This document shows, piece by piece, positions 1 through 8,903 of a stretch of 40,537 nucleotides of DNA. The first letter of the stretch is position 1, and each line of letters opens with the position of its first letter. The notes under the pieces are model-generated. The model had not been told where the DNA came from. It did not search any database and saw nothing but the letters and a program-made list of their open reading frames with translations. The DNA lies in contig DATKRV010000010.1 of NCBI GenBank assembly GCA_035532075.1, positions 1 through 40,537 on the forward strand, read 5' to 3'. The position numbers were made by a program, and so were the translations under genes. The DNA is from CAIVND01 sp035532075 (lineage in GTDB: Bacteria > Actinomycetota > Acidimicrobiia > Acidimicrobiales > Bog-793).

Positions 1-32
1 GCGTCGGTCGCGGTCTTATAGTTCTTCTTCAT
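1..32 (-). CDS. Start of an unidentified CDS, truncated by the window edge
   Basis: An ATG on the minus strand at 32 opens a frame reading MKKNYKTATD before the window ends. An AGGGGA Shine-Dalgarno-like site lies about 6 bases upstream of the ATG. Only about ten codons are visible, so no function can be given. The lysine-rich start would suit either a small cytoplasmic protein or the n-region of a signal peptide. Confidence 0.4.
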   Translation of the reverse strand, partial: MKKNYKTATD

Positions 33-384
33 GGTGGTCCCCTGTCTTTGGTGTTTTTAGCGGAACACCCGATACCTACCAGATGGCAGGGATCAGGCGG
101 GGGACCGCCACTTCAAATTCCACGACGAACGGGACAACCTCGCAACTGAGTGAAGCCATTGTGTTCGGAGAACGATGAAAGTCAGATTGTTGCCGCGGGC
201 ACTATACCCATTTCGCGGACAAATTTTCCGCGTCGACCGGGCGCCTCACAGGAATCAAGACTCAGGGTGGACGCAAGTTTCATGACTAGTGGCACCCAGA
301 ATCGCCTGCCGGAGTCTCCCGGTTCAAGTTCGCGTCCAACCCACTGCGACTAGAGTATGGAGCCGTCAAATATGCCAGTGGCAT
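33..384. other. Intergenic stretch without a recognisable gene
   Basis: About 350 bases between the left-edge minus-strand gene and the tRNA. Short open frames exist on both strands but none has a ribosome binding site or resembles a known protein. The part next to the tRNA presumably carries its promoter. TAGAGT at 352-357 with TTCGCG 16 bases upstream is a weak candidate. Confidence 0.5.
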
Positions 385-458
385 GCGCTCGTAGCTCAAT
401 TGGATAGAGCATCTGACTACGGATCAGAAGGTTGGGGATTCGAATTCCTCCGAGCGCA
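385..458 (+). tRNA. tRNA-Arg (anticodon ACG)
   Basis: A full cloverleaf can be drawn. The acceptor stem GCGCTCG pairs perfectly with CGAGCGC, followed by discriminator A at 458. The D-stem is GCTC/GAGC. The anticodon stem is TCTGA/TCAGA around loop CTACGGA, giving anticodon ACG. The variable loop is AGGTT. The T-arm is GGGGA-TTCGAAT-TCCTC with one G-U pair. CCA is not encoded. An ACG tRNA normally becomes ICG and reads CGU, CGC and CGA. No direct repeat of its 3' end was noticed elsewhere in the window, so there is no sign that it serves as an attachment site here. Confidence 0.95.
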
Positions 459-619
459 CTTCCAACGCCACAGGTCAACATAGAAGGCCTCCCTCTTTCA
501 GGCCACGGCTTTCCCAGTAATCCAAATAGGCAACACAAAACCCAACAAGTTGGAACCACGCGGGAGAGACATGACCATCAAACGTTCAGGAGTATCACCG
601 CGTCGTGACATTGACCGTG

Positions 620-1909
620 CTATTTCGTGATTGCCATCGCCGTTGCGAGGAGTCCAACCCTGATGAGCTTTCCCAGTTTTCCCGTCGCGGTGGAAATCGG
701 AATGATCGTTCCCGGCGAGTTCGGCGGGTGCGGCGTAATCGGAGGTCCCTGGTAATCGTCTCCCGGATTGAGCACATAGGCAAACGCGCTATTCGGGCTC
801 ACCGCGAGGGCGGTGGCATCAGGTCCAAGGCGCATCGGCGATCCTGCGACATCGTTGGAAGCGGCAATTTCTGCCAGAATGCTCGCCCTCTTTCCTGAAC
901 CTTGTCCAAGCACGAAGATGTGTGCGCCATTGGCTGTGATCGCGACAAAAAACTGGCCGGTCTGTGGCATGCCCGCGAGCCTGATAACTTTTCCAATCCT
1001 GTAGGTGCCCGTATCGATCGCCGTCAGCGTGACGCTGGTTGATTTCGATCCGAAACGAAGGTCGGGTGTGGCAAGCACCCAGGCGATCTGCCCATCGGGC
1101 GCGAGGGCGATCGCTTGCGGAACTCCTCCGAGATCAATAGGCCGTTCGGCCCGATTCGTGGCCACCGCGATCGGGATTACTGCGTCCGGGCCCAGTGCGA
1201 AAGCCACCTCGCCGTTCAACGTAACGGCGATCGTATCTGCGGCAACGTCGATCGTTTTTTCAGGTCTGTCCGTGACGAGATTGATCACGGTGATCGTCGT
1301 CGGGTGCCCATTCATCGCGTTCGAGTTCGTCACGTATGCGGTGTCACCATTCGGCGTGATCGCCATGCCGGAAGGATTCGTTCCGACCTTGATCGGCGGG
1401 CCGGCTACCCGATTAACAAGATCGACCGGGGTGACGGTTCCCGGTGCATTGAGGGCAGTTGTCGCCGCGTTGAAGCCATCGATCACGTAGGCGAACCTGC
1501 CATTCGGATTAAACACAACTGTCTGAGGATCAACGCCCACGCTGATCGCTTTGCCGACAGCGTTCGTCGCGGTGCTGATCGGTATGAGCAAACCGGGCAA
1601 GCCGACCGTTTCATTGCCAACAACCAGTGCATAGGCGTGCTTGCCATTCGGCGCCACTCCGACATCGATGGCGACTCCATGATGGATCGGGATCGACCTC
1701 TCAACCGAGTCCGTGACGCCGTTCACCGCCGTGATCGTGCTCGGATTGCCGGCATTTGCAACGTAGATGACCGGGACCCCGGCGGCTGAAGTGAATGGAG
1801 ACCACTCCGCGACACCGATTATCACGAGCATGGCCAGGATCGCTGTCGCTCGGGCTCTTTTCTCGCGCACGCTTACTCGCCTCGATCCATGCGACCGGTT
1901 CCTCGCCAT
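620..1909 (-). CDS. Secreted YVTN/YncE-type beta-propeller repeat protein
   Basis: About 429 residues. The basic n-region (MARNRSHGSRR) and a hydrophobic stretch around residues 22-42 form a signal peptide or anchor. The rest is a run of beta-propeller blades, each with a phrase such as PNGDTAYVTN, PNGKHAYALV or PNGRFAYVID followed by a TxxVI/TPI strand and KTIDV-like ends. This is the YVTN family of extracytoplasmic seven-bladed proteins, whose ligands are mostly unknown. The ATG at 1909 was chosen because it gives a proper signal peptide; the frame stays open further upstream but without a good binding site. The gene diverges from the SDR at 2098. No enzymatic motif was seen, so it is probably a structural or binding protein. 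Confidence 0.8.
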   Translation of the reverse strand: MARNRSHGSRRVSVREKRARATAILAMLVIIGVAEWSPFTSAAGVPVIYVANAGNPSTITAVNGVTDSVERSIPIHHGVAIDVGVAPNGKHAYALVVGNETVGLPGLLIPISTATNAVGKAISVGVDPQTVVFNPNGRFAYVIDGFNAATTALNAPGTVTPVDLVNRVAGPPIKVGTNPSGMAITPNGDTAYVTNSNAMNGHPTTITVINLVTDRPEKTIDVAADTIAVTLNGEVAFALGPDAVIPIAVATNRAERPIDLGGVPQAIALAPDGQIAWVLATPDLRFGSKSTSVTLTAIDTGTYRIGKVIRLAGMPQTGQFFVAITANGAHIFVLGQGSGKRASILAEIAASNDVAGSPMRLGPDATALAVSPNSAFAYVLNPGDDYQGPPITPHPPNSPGTIIPISTATGKLGKLIRVGLLATAMAITK

Positions 1910-2097
1910 GCGAGTCACGAAAGAAACACTACGCGCGATCCTTTCAGCGCGAAAGGGAAATGGCTGCGCGACTCGGCGCAGACGGAGTAATGCCTGTGTC
2001 AAAGCATCGACCGTTTTCGGAATTTCATCCCGGATTCCCGCAACCACTTCGGATCCGCAGTCGGATCCCAATGGCAAGGATAGGAGAACTCGCATTT

Positions 2098-2832
2098 ATG
2101 AACTGGAACGGTCGATCTGTGGTCGTCAGCGGTGCTGCTATGGGAATTGGACGTTACATCGCTCTTCGAGCCGCGGACCGTGGAGCGAACGTCGCGACCG
2201 GTGACATCGAAGTAGTAGGAGTTCAACAGATAGAAGATGAGCTCCGATCCTTTGGCAACAAGGTCGTCGCGATCCATAGTGATGTCCAAAGAGAAGACGA
2301 CGTCCACCGGCTCATCAAGATGACGTTTCGCGAATTTGGCTCGATCGACTATTTGGTGAACAACGCGGGCATCGTTCCACATTTTTCCTGGGGTGGACCA
2401 CGCTGGCCAAGAATCAAGGACATGGAGAATTCATTGTGGTCAAAGGTGATCAACACGAACATCACCGGAGCATTCCTCTGTTCGAAGCACGCGATCCCGT
2501 ATATGGAACGACAACAGTCCGGACACATCGTCAATCTCTACGGTGGCAGAGGGCCGACTCCGCCGGGAGGGCTCGCCTACGTTCTGACGAAGAAGGCTCT
2601 CGTCACCTTTTCGCAGTACCTTGCCGAGTAGGTGCGCGAACACAACATCTGCGTGATGAGCATTGGCCCCGGCGGAGCGATCGCGACCGAAAGGGCGCCC
2701 GAAAAGGCTCGCTCGCAAATGCCCGGACCGGAATCTGTCGGTGACCGTTTCTTTCTCGCCGCAGAGGCGGGAATGGAATTCAGTGGACATCTCGTCAACC
2801 TGATCGATGGAGCGCTCACCATCATCCGTTGA
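2098..2832 (+). pseudogene. Short-chain dehydrogenase, copy 1, interrupted by an in-frame TAG
   Basis: Translation from ATG 2098 gives a classical SDR: cofactor loop SGAAMGIG near residue 12, VNNAG near 88, and YVLTK (the YxxxK pair) near 161. At codon 178 the frame meets TAG (2629-2631), where the intact copy at 15305 has GAG. The same frame then continues for 66 codons to a natural stop at 2832 with undiminished similarity. Hand alignment without gaps gives about 187 of 244 identical positions overall and 56 of 66 after the stop. One G-to-T change therefore explains the break. GTG directly after the TAG could allow restart of a C-terminal fragment. The truncated product would lack the C-terminal part of the fold. 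The usual catalytic Ser, 13 residues before Tyr, is also replaced (Tyr in NLYGG). An AGGAG site lies upstream. Confidence 0.85.
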
Positions 2833-2874
2833 CGACAGAAATCACTCCAACACTGCAACCAAACAAGCTGAGGA

Positions 2875-4032
2875 TCAGTCGATGACGCTGACGATCGTCC
2901 CATAGCCGAGATAGGGCCACGTGGTCGCGGCTTGTTGTATGGGAAGTTCGACGCATCCGAGACTCTGGGGGGTGCCGTAGGAACTGCGCGGCATGTAATG
3001 AACCGCATCGCCGCCGACGAAGTACGCGACGTACTGGACCGGGTCGGCATAGTGCGACCCGTTCGGATTGGTGCCGGTCATCACCTGCGCCCGAAGCCGC
3101 AGATAGACCGGAAAGTTGCCATTCGGAGTCGACTCGCCTGGAATGCCGGTATTTGCAGGGCTTGACATGACGAGTTGCCCATCATGCCAAACCTTCAAGC
3201 TCTCGGGAACCGTCTTGTCGACGACGGAATAGTTGTATCCGCCGGAATTTTTCTGTCCGGACTGATAGGAATTCAACAATGTTGACCACAACACGAAGCT
3301 CAATACGCCATTCGGTGTCATGCCGTGATCTGCCTGAAAGGCCATCACCAACCCACTCGTGAAGACGTTGTACTGTCCAGGTTTCCACAAAAGCTGAAGA
3401 TTGACGGGCCAACCCGAGTCTCGCCAGACAAATCGCGCGTTCGGTGGATTGAACAATTCCAAACGTTGGGCGGTCACATCATGGATCGAGTGCGAATGGC
3501 GAGCGCGCGCGATCTTGAGTGGCGAATAATCTGTCAGTGCGAGGAGCTGCTGCATCCGGAGCACCGACCCGTTCTCGATCTGGAAGCGGATCAAGGTCGC
3601 CTGAGCGAGACGGTTACCAGCGATAGAGCGCACCCCGGACGGTCCGTCGGGGACAGTGAGTGCGATGTTGCTGAGCGGGATGAAGGCAACTTCTGGCGTG
3701 AAGATAAATGCCGATCCGCTTTCGCGCCACGCCCCGTTCGTCGATGGAACAATCGAAGGAGATGGCGACGACGGTGAGAGTGGCTTCGAAAACCTCACGA
3801 CAATCGGCGCAGTCGCCGATACTCCGGTTGCCCGAGCAGAGGGCGCAGTCGAGACAACCACGAATGGCGAGACCGCCTGGTCAACGAGATCGAGGTGTCT
3901 TGCGGGGGACCTGACCGGTGAGGCAAGGGCCGTCGCGCTCAGCACCGGAATGCCGATCGACGACAGGACCGTAACCATCGCTGCGGCTCTCGCCGTCCGC
4001 ATCCCCCGGTCCACGAGCTGTGCACCCGCCAT
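2875..4032 (-). CDS. L,D-transpeptidase (YkuD domain), copy 1
   Basis: 385 residues. Residues 1-38 are a signal peptide. Residues about 55-150 form an Ig-like (Big_5-like) domain with ATGVSATAPIVVRFSKPL. Around 195-255 is a peptidoglycan-binding-like segment (GLVMAFQADHGMTPNGVLS). The YkuD catalytic domain runs from about 280 to the end. The likely catalytic pair is His345 (HYMPR) and Cys360 in QSLGCVELP. In the family the motif is usually SHGCVR; here the second His is Leu and the Arg is Glu, and both copies share this. Such enzymes make 3-3 cross-links or attach proteins to peptidoglycan outside the membrane. The ATG at 4032 follows a strong AGGGGGAGG site. The gene converges on the SDR (42 bases between the stops) and lies downstream of the LytM-like gene, matching copy 2. 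Confidence 0.85.
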   Translation of the reverse strand: MAGAQLVDRGMRTARAAAMVTVLSSIGIPVLSATALASPVRSPARHLDLVDQAVSPFVVVSTAPSARATGVSATAPIVVRFSKPLSPSSPSPSIVPSTNGAWRESGSAFIFTPEVAFIPLSNIALTVPDGPSGVRSIAGNRLAQATLIRFQIENGSVLRMQQLLALTDYSPLKIARARHSHSIHDVTAQRLELFNPPNARFVWRDSGWPVNLQLLWKPGQYNVFTSGLVMAFQADHGMTPNGVLSFVLWSTLLNSYQSGQKNSGGYNYSVVDKTVPESLKVWHDGQLVMSSPANTGIPGESTPNGNFPVYLRLRAQVMTGTNPNGSHYADPVQYVAYFVGGDAVHYMPRSSYGTPQSLGCVELPIQQAATTWPYLGYGTIVSVID

Positions 4033-4246
4033 CTGGCCGCCCTCCCCCTTCGCTCGTTAGCAAAAAAACTTCCGAATACCGTTTTAGCGAGGAAATCTTC
4101 CAGTTATCGCGCGAGATCCACCGGACACGCTGACAAGAGGGCTCAAACGCGGTTTCCAACCAGATGGAAACGCAGCAGCACCGAGCGACACCCGGCCGTC
4201 ACCCAATCAACGCCCCGGGGTTAGAGGCTCCCCCGGACTCGGGCTA

Positions 4247-5569
4247 TTAGAAGGTTGGCCACCCCGAGGGGAGTGACCCCGATGGAGAGCTGTTCTGCAT
4301 GATGCCACCATCGGCACCAAGCGATCCGAGAAACTGCGAGAAATTAAAGCCGAATGCCGTCGAGTTCGATCCGCCGAACTGTCCATATTCCGAAGCCATC
4401 GTCACGCCATCGCCCGACGGCTCGGCCCATCCGGTCTCGATTCCGGCGGATCCCTCGTACATCTCGCCAATCACGGTCTGCGCGTTCACCGCCTGGCCAA
4501 TCTGGACCCGCGGATAGATGTCCTCGGCGGCGTACGCCACGAGACCGGCTGCCGGACCGTCAGTGAGGCGGTAGGAGATATATGTCCCCCCCGGCCAGCC
4601 GGCGTTGTAGGTGCTGAGGACCACACCATCTCCGACGGCATAGAGGGGTCCGAACCCCTGAAAGTCCACGCCCTGATCGATCCGCTGGGCAACAAGTCCA
4701 CCGATGGAACGAAGTGGATTCTCATAGGTTCCCGGCGTGACATTCGCGTTCAACGCGACCGGAGCGGAAGAGGCACTCTGGTGAAGCGTCGAGCGCTGTT
4801 GCGAGGCAAGGCTGCTCTCTGCAATCTTGTCCTTCGCCGCTGATGCGCGTGCGTTGGCAGCGCTGATCTGCGCGAGAACCCTTGCGCTCAACCGGGAAAG
4901 CGAGGCATCCACGGCATTGAGAGCCTGCTGGGCGGCGCTATTTGTCGATGTCGCGAGGGTGAGCGTTGCGGCGACCGCGCGCTCTCTCACCTGGAGCAGG
5001 CCCTTAATGACCAGTGCTCGATGCTGAAGGGCAGCGAGGTTGGCGATCGATTGGTCGATCTGACCTCCGGCAACGCCGAGATATTCCTGCTTCGCGATCT
5101 GCGACGCCACATCGGAACTACTCGAGAATGACGTGATCGAAGACGAATTGCCAGCGGCCTGACTGACGTAGTCCGCGACTGCGAGCCTTCCGAGATCATG
5201 GTTTGCCCTGGTGACGAGTCGATTATCTTTTGCAAGCTTGTCGTGTTCAAACGCGATCTCGATGCGGATCCCAGCAAGCTTCTCGGAGGCCGCGTTCGAC
5301 TGAGCGACGAGAGCCTGCACATGAGCCCCTTGCAGCGCGACCTTGCGCTCAAGCTGGCCGAGTTTTGTGCGATCGGTCCCGTTGGTCGACGCGCCTCTGG
5401 CAGGTACCGCCGCGCCGAGCACGCCAGCCACAATCACAACTGCGCCGATTCCACAGAGGCCCCGACCGAAAATGAGACGCTGCCACCGGGCACTCGAGCC
5501 GAAAAAACGAGATAAATAAGGGGCGCAGTGGTGCCGCAGGGTTGGAGCTATACCGCGATTTGGGGGCTC
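4247..5569 (-). CDS. Coiled-coil protein with degenerate M23 (LytM-like) domain, copy 1
   Basis: About 440 residues from GTG 5569; a TTG at 5614 is also possible and neither start has a clear binding site. A hydrophobic signal segment (IGAVVIVAGVLGAAVPARG) precedes about 180 Ala-, Gln- and Lys-rich residues of predicted coiled coil, as in EnvC/NlpD-type proteins. A LytM-fold domain follows from about residue 296, starting RIDQGVDFQGFGPLYAVGDG. In active M23 enzymes this reads HxGxD, with a later HxH. Here the first His is Asp and the later site reads YAAEDI, so the zinc ligands are absent and hydrolase activity is unlikely. A role as a regulator or peptidoglycan binder is inference. The tail GSLPSGWP is shared with copy 2. 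Confidence 0.8.
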   Translation of the reverse strand, partial: EPPNRGIAPTLRHHCAPYLSRFFGSSARWQRLIFGRGLCGIGAVVIVAGVLGAAVPARGASTNGTDRTKLGQLERKVALQGAHVQALVAQSNAASEKLAGIRIEIAFEHDKLAKDNRLVTRANHDLGRLAVADYVSQAAGNSSSITSFSSSSDVASQIAKQEYLGVAGGQIDQSIANLAALQHRALVIKGLLQVRERAVAATLTLATSTNSAAQQALNAVDASLSRLSARVLAQISAANARASAAKDKIAESSLASQQRSTLHQSASSAPVALNANVTPGTYENPLRSIGGLVAQRIDQGVDFQGFGPLYAVGDGVVLSTYNAGWPGGTYISYRLTDGPAAGLVAYAAEDIYPRVQIGQAVNAQTVIGEMYEGSAGIETGWAEPSGDGVTMASEYGQFGGSNSTAFGFNFSQFLGSLGADGGIMQNSSPSGSLPSGWPTF

Positions 5570-5614
5570 CACAGGCAGGCGAAGATAGCACGGTCCCGGG
5601 CAGATATATCTCAA

Positions 5615-6280
5615 GGCCGGCTGTGCAAGCGTTGTGCAAAGCGAAATTTCAAGAAGAAACCGCTGCTCAGCGCTCCTCAGAACTCAAAGACCCGCGGGAA
5701 GCTCTGCGCGAGAATGATTCAATTGAACTAGAGGTAAATCTCCCACTTGCCGTTCATGACTGCCACGACAGCTCCGGCAGGTCGATCCTCTCCAACTCCC
5801 GAGGGATGTACCCGTCCGGACTTCATATCGGCACTGAGATTCGGGCCAAATCAGGAATACAGGCGCTGTAATGACCTGTCGGGTCCACAAACACGCTCCA
5901 TGTGGGGACGAACATAACTCCGGGATGAGACGAGGCCCCTGCCGCAGTCGCTCGAGGTCCTTGGGTCCTCCACAACTGATCTCGAGCCTGCCACCACCGC
6001 GGGACCGGCCAGTCACACTGGCTCAGCTATCACCATCTAGTGAATGAGACACTTATAGCCGAGCGTGAAGAGCCTCGCATGACGCGTCGAATGGTCTGGG
6101 ACCAGATTCGACAACGAGGATCTCAGGTCGTCGTCCGCTGCATCGGAGGGTGCCAGACCGTCATTCCTATTCACCTCTGTGAGCAACGACTCGCGAGGGT
6201 TCATTCCCGTTAGATTCCAACGGGTCAGTCTCCAACTTGGACGCGAGCGTCGTGGCCATCGAAGAGACCCGGGAGTCGCC
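5615..6280. other. Long gap with a decayed reading frame and no intact gene
   Basis: About 665 bases between the divergent LytM-like gene and osmC. No intact gene was found. The minus strand between about 5728 and 6030 carries a decayed coding-like stretch, described separately. Promoters for both flanking genes should lie here, but no convincing pair of -35 and -10 boxes stood out. Confidence 0.5.
5728..6030 (-). pseudogene. Possible remnant of an unidentified protein gene
   Basis: One minus-strand frame is open from about 6030 to 5830 and contains FVPTWSVFVDPTGHYSAC. A second frame one base away takes over near 5845 and runs NLSADMKSGRVHPSG to AVVAVMNGKWEIYL and a TAG at 5728-5730. The two pieces read as one protein if a single-base frameshift is assumed. 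The residue pattern looks coding, but I do not recognise the family, and chance open frames cannot be excluded. Confidence 0.3.
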
Positions 6281-6721
6281 ATGCCTACACGCCAAGCTGA
6301 GACAACATGGGTCGGTGGTTTGCAAGATGGAATCGGAAACGTGGACCTCAAGAGTTCCCAACTTGGAACATTCGAAGTCACTTTCCCAAAACGCGCGGCA
6401 GATGACGCAAACGGGTCGACGAGTCCAGAAGAGCTGATCGCGGCCGCGCACTCAGCGTGTTACGCAATGGCACTTTCAGGGGCGATCGCTCAAGAGGGAG
6501 GAACTCCTCGAAGTCTCGACGTCACAGCATCGGTGTCTCTTGGCCCTGATCCATCAGGTGGATTCCGTCTGACCAGCATCATGCTGAGCGTTCGCGGGAA
6601 GGTCGAAGGATTGGACGAAACCGGATTCGAGCGAGCGGCTCAGATCGCGAAGACGGATTGTCCTGTGAGCAAGGCTCTCACCGGTGTCGACATCTCCCTC
6701 GAGGCGACATTCATCCCCTGA
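6281..6721 (+). CDS. osmC: OsmC-type organic hydroperoxide peroxiredoxin
   Basis: 146 residues, the usual OsmC length. The two family cysteines are present: Cys60 in AAHSACYAMAL and Cys127 in KTDCPVSKAL, matching OsmC rather than Ohr. Known members reduce organic hydroperoxides with a Cys thiol in the cytoplasm. The ATG at 6281 follows GGGAG at 6271-6275; upstream in-frame codons are rejected because OsmC proteins start near the residues MPTRQAETTW. The 3' end overlaps the convergent DUF998 gene by 11 bases. With katG it suggests peroxide exposure. No OhrR-type regulator gene is adjacent. Confidence 0.9.
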   Translation: MPTRQAETTWVGGLQDGIGNVDLKSSQLGTFEVTFPKRAADDANGSTSPEELIAAAHSACYAMALSGAIAQEGGTPRSLDVTASVSLGPDPSGGFRLTSIMLSVRGKVEGLDETGFERAAQIAKTDCPVSKALTGVDISLEATFIP

Positions 6722-7331
6722 TTGCAGTCATAGGAGTCGCTCCGATTCTAGATACGTGAGAACGCGACCGCCCCTGGTAGGCAATGATGACGAGCGGCCA
6801 GATCGATTCCGCACCTGCGGCCATACGCTCAGCGAGTCCACGCTGTGATCCATGTGTCTCGAGCGCGAACCACGCGACAAGCCCCAAGAGGATGACTGCA
6901 GAACATTTCAGGACCAGAGGTGACAGACCATTAGCGGCGTCTTCCTTTGAAGCTGAAAATGCGGGCCAGACTGCGAGAGCTATGAACGCGAGGGTCGCGG
7001 CAACAGTATGCGCATGGGAATTGCCCTCGTGCGGCTGAGGAAAGACTGCAACGAGAACCGTTCCAACTCCTCCGGCTCCGAGAATCAAGCGCCCAAGAGG
7101 TCGCGAACCGCGAAGACGGGCGGCAGTTCCGATGTAACTCGCACCGAGCCCGGCGAGCGCACCGGTCATGATCCATCGATCCGTAGCTCCGATCGCCGCC
7201 AACGCGCTGATTGTGTCGCGGACTGGGTCATACCCGGGCGGCTGTTGCGACGCCGCAATCGTCCACCCGCCGATGAGCACGACAGGAGCTGCGGCGGCGA
7301 CTGCTATTGAGGGCCTGAAGGAGAGACTCAT
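6711..7331 (-). CDS. DUF998 family integral membrane protein
   Basis: 206 residues with about six hydrophobic segments. Near residue 35 it carries YDPVRDTISALAA, the conserved DUF998 phrase after the first membrane helix. A PQPHEGNSHAH loop follows near residue 98. The family has no firm function. The last codons overlap the 3' end of osmC on the other strand. The C-terminus is hydrophilic and Arg-rich (YQGRSRSHVSR). Confidence 0.75.
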   Translation of the reverse strand: MSLSFRPSIAVAAAAPVVLIGGWTIAASQQPPGYDPVRDTISALAAIGATDRWIMTGALAGLGASYIGTAARLRGSRPLGRLILGAGGVGTVLVAVFPQPHEGNSHAHTVAATLAFIALAVWPAFSASKEDAANGLSPLVLKCSAVILLGLVAWFALETHGSQRGLAERMAAGAESIWPLVIIAYQGRSRSHVSRIGATPMTAIRG

Positions 7332-7446
7332 CTCCGGAGTCTAGGTTGGCGGCCACTTCGCATCCCTCGACAACGCCTCTCCTGCGCGAAACTCAGAATC
7401 ACCTCCACCGTTCGAGTCCCCGCAGATGGTTCACACTGACGAAGAG

Positions 7447-7787
7447 CTAGATCTGAACACGCTGGATCTGCGCCGAGTCTCCTAGTTCCGCAAGTCTCTT
7501 CAAAGGTGATATGAGGTTGCGACTCTCGAGTTGTTCAGCGCCTCGATCAGTCCTTTGCTCACCTTGGCGATGTGCTGGTTGCACACTTTGTCGAACCATT
7601 TGGCGAACGTCGGTCCGAACCTCTGGATCTTTGGCGGCATGGCGCGTTTGAGGCAGAGATGTTGGAGCTCTTCGAGTCAACGACGAGCCTCGTCGGTGTC
7701 GTGAGTGCGAGAGAGATCACGCAGGCGCTCTTTGAAACGATAGAGGGAGTCCGGGAGACGGTCACGCGGTGAAACTCTGTGGCGTTT
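7447..7787 (-). pseudogene. Relic of an ISL3-like transposase (C-terminal part)
   Basis: Reading the minus strand from about 7787 gives SPRDRLPDSLYRFKERLRDL, then an in-frame TGA after DTDEARR, then RFGPTFAKWFDKVC, NQHIAKVSKGLIEALNN. A shift of frame continues with NLISPLKRLAELG and ends at 7447. The pattern (R-x-G-R/P-T-x-x-x-W, W/N-H-x-A-x-V-S-x-G-x-x-E-A-x-N-N-L-I-x-x-x-K-R) is the C-terminus of ISL3-type transposases. The TGA, the frameshift and the missing N-terminal two thirds show a dead copy. It lies directly behind the DUF3048 stop at 7788. I saw no terminal inverted repeats. Confidence 0.6.
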
Positions 7788-8888
7788 TTACCGTGCGATC
7801 GACATCGCTGTCCGTACCGGTACGAGTTCGACCCAGGTCCGACCAGGTGCAAGAGACACAACCTCTCCATGGGCACGAGTGAAGCTGAACGGGCTGATCA
7901 GATATTTCCGGTGCCAAGTGACCTCGATCGACCAGCCGTTGCGGAGCACATAGCCGACGCCTCGCCCGAGGGTCTCGCTCTCGACGTCTCCCGAGCCGCC
8001 GGTGCTCTCCGCGTAGGGTCCGAATCGGTAGCCGACGATCACGACCACGACGTTTTGCGTGGTGACGGGCTTGTGCGTGAGTGCGTCGACGTCGGACACG
8101 CCGCCGTAGGAGTGCAGCCAGCTTCGGGCCTTCGGGTCCCATGTCCAGACAACGTCGGTCCCGTAGGAGAAATCGATTGAGAGGCTCTTTGCCGAGATCG
8201 CGCCAGCGGGAAGCCCTACCGAGTAAGTGAAGACGGGCTTGGGAGGACGATTGGACTTGGGGAAAAGTCGGTAGAGCGCGTCGGTGCTCGTGTAGAGATT
8301 ATCCGGCGGAAACCGGCTCGCGATCCGCTCGCCGGCCGCTTGTGCGAGCCCGAGGAGGTTGGCGGAGCGCAGCCAGTTGAAGCTCGTGACCTGGTCGACG
8401 TTGGGATTGATACCGCCCGCAAAGGCGAGGATCGGATGGATGAACTGGCGGACGAGATGCCAGTCGACCCAACGAACCGAACGGGTCGGGCCGATGCTCG
8501 CCGCGTCATTGCACTGATACACCGCGATGTAGCGCATGATGAAGCCTTCGGCGGGTGTGTCGAACACGATGTCCGCCTCGTTGAGACCACTCTGGGGCCG
8601 AGCGCCCTCGGGCTCATTGCCAATCTTGACCGCGAGCGCTGGCCGATCAGGCACGCCCGAGCGCGCTCGAAGGTCGGTGAGCGGGCACCGTTTCAAAACG
8701 GTCCGCGGTTCGGTTGTCGAGACCGATGGACCGGTAGTCGGTGGGACAGTCGTCGTTGAGGGCACGGAGTGCTGCGGCCCATTGAATTGGCTGAGTGTGA
8801 TGCCGAGCACGAGACCGATGGCGGCGATGATGGCGCCGATGGTCGCGCCGAGCTGTTTTCGAGATAGGCGCGACAATGGGTTTCTCAT
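7788..8888 (-). CDS. DUF3048 (YerB-like) membrane-anchored or secreted protein
   Basis: 366 residues. A basic N-terminus and one hydrophobic segment (residues about 13-33) anchor or export the protein. A Ser/Thr/Pro linker follows, then the DUF3048 region: RPALAVKIGNEPEGARPQSG, NEADIVFDTPAEGFIMRY, IGPTRSVRWVDW and, near the end, a C-terminal YerB half (TQNVVVVIVGYR, RNGWSIEVTWHR, LAPGRTWVELVP). The biochemical role is unknown. ATG 8888 follows GGGGAAG. The gene is the last of three minus-strand genes (SGNH hydrolase, hypothetical, this) that may be co-transcribed, with 15 bases to the gene upstream. Confidence 0.85.
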   Translation of the reverse strand: MRNPLSRLSRKQLGATIGAIIAAIGLVLGITLSQFNGPQHSVPSTTTVPPTTGPSVSTTEPRTVLKRCPLTDLRARSGVPDRPALAVKIGNEPEGARPQSGLNEADIVFDTPAEGFIMRYIAVYQCNDAASIGPTRSVRWVDWHLVRQFIHPILAFAGGINPNVDQVTSFNWLRSANLLGLAQAAGERIASRFPPDNLYTSTDALYRLFPKSNRPPKPVFTYSVGLPAGAISAKSLSIDFSYGTDVVWTWDPKARSWLHSYGGVSDVDALTHKPVTTQNVVVVIVGYRFGPYAESTGGSGDVESETLGRGVGYVLRNGWSIEVTWHRKYLISPFSFTRAHGEVVSLAPGRTWVELVPVRTAMSIAR

Positions 8889-8903
8889 CTAGCTTCCCCG
8901 AGA

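Noticed and set aside
280..345. Sequence with GGTTCAAGTTC resembling a tRNA T-loop
   Set aside because: The expected stems do not pair, so there is no second tRNA.
385..458. tRNA-Arg as integration site of a genomic island
   Set aside because: No integrase gene and no repeat of the tRNA 3' end was seen in the window.
485..504. GGCCT/AGGCC hairpin after the tRNA as terminator
   Set aside because: Only five base pairs and no T tract.
571..630. 19-residue open frame with GGGAGAG before its ATG
   Set aside because: It overlaps the 3' end of the beta-propeller gene, is very short and has no similarity I can name.
1005..1490. Plus-strand open frame of 161 codons inside the beta-propeller gene
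   Set aside because: Antisense shadow of the repeat protein on the minus strand.
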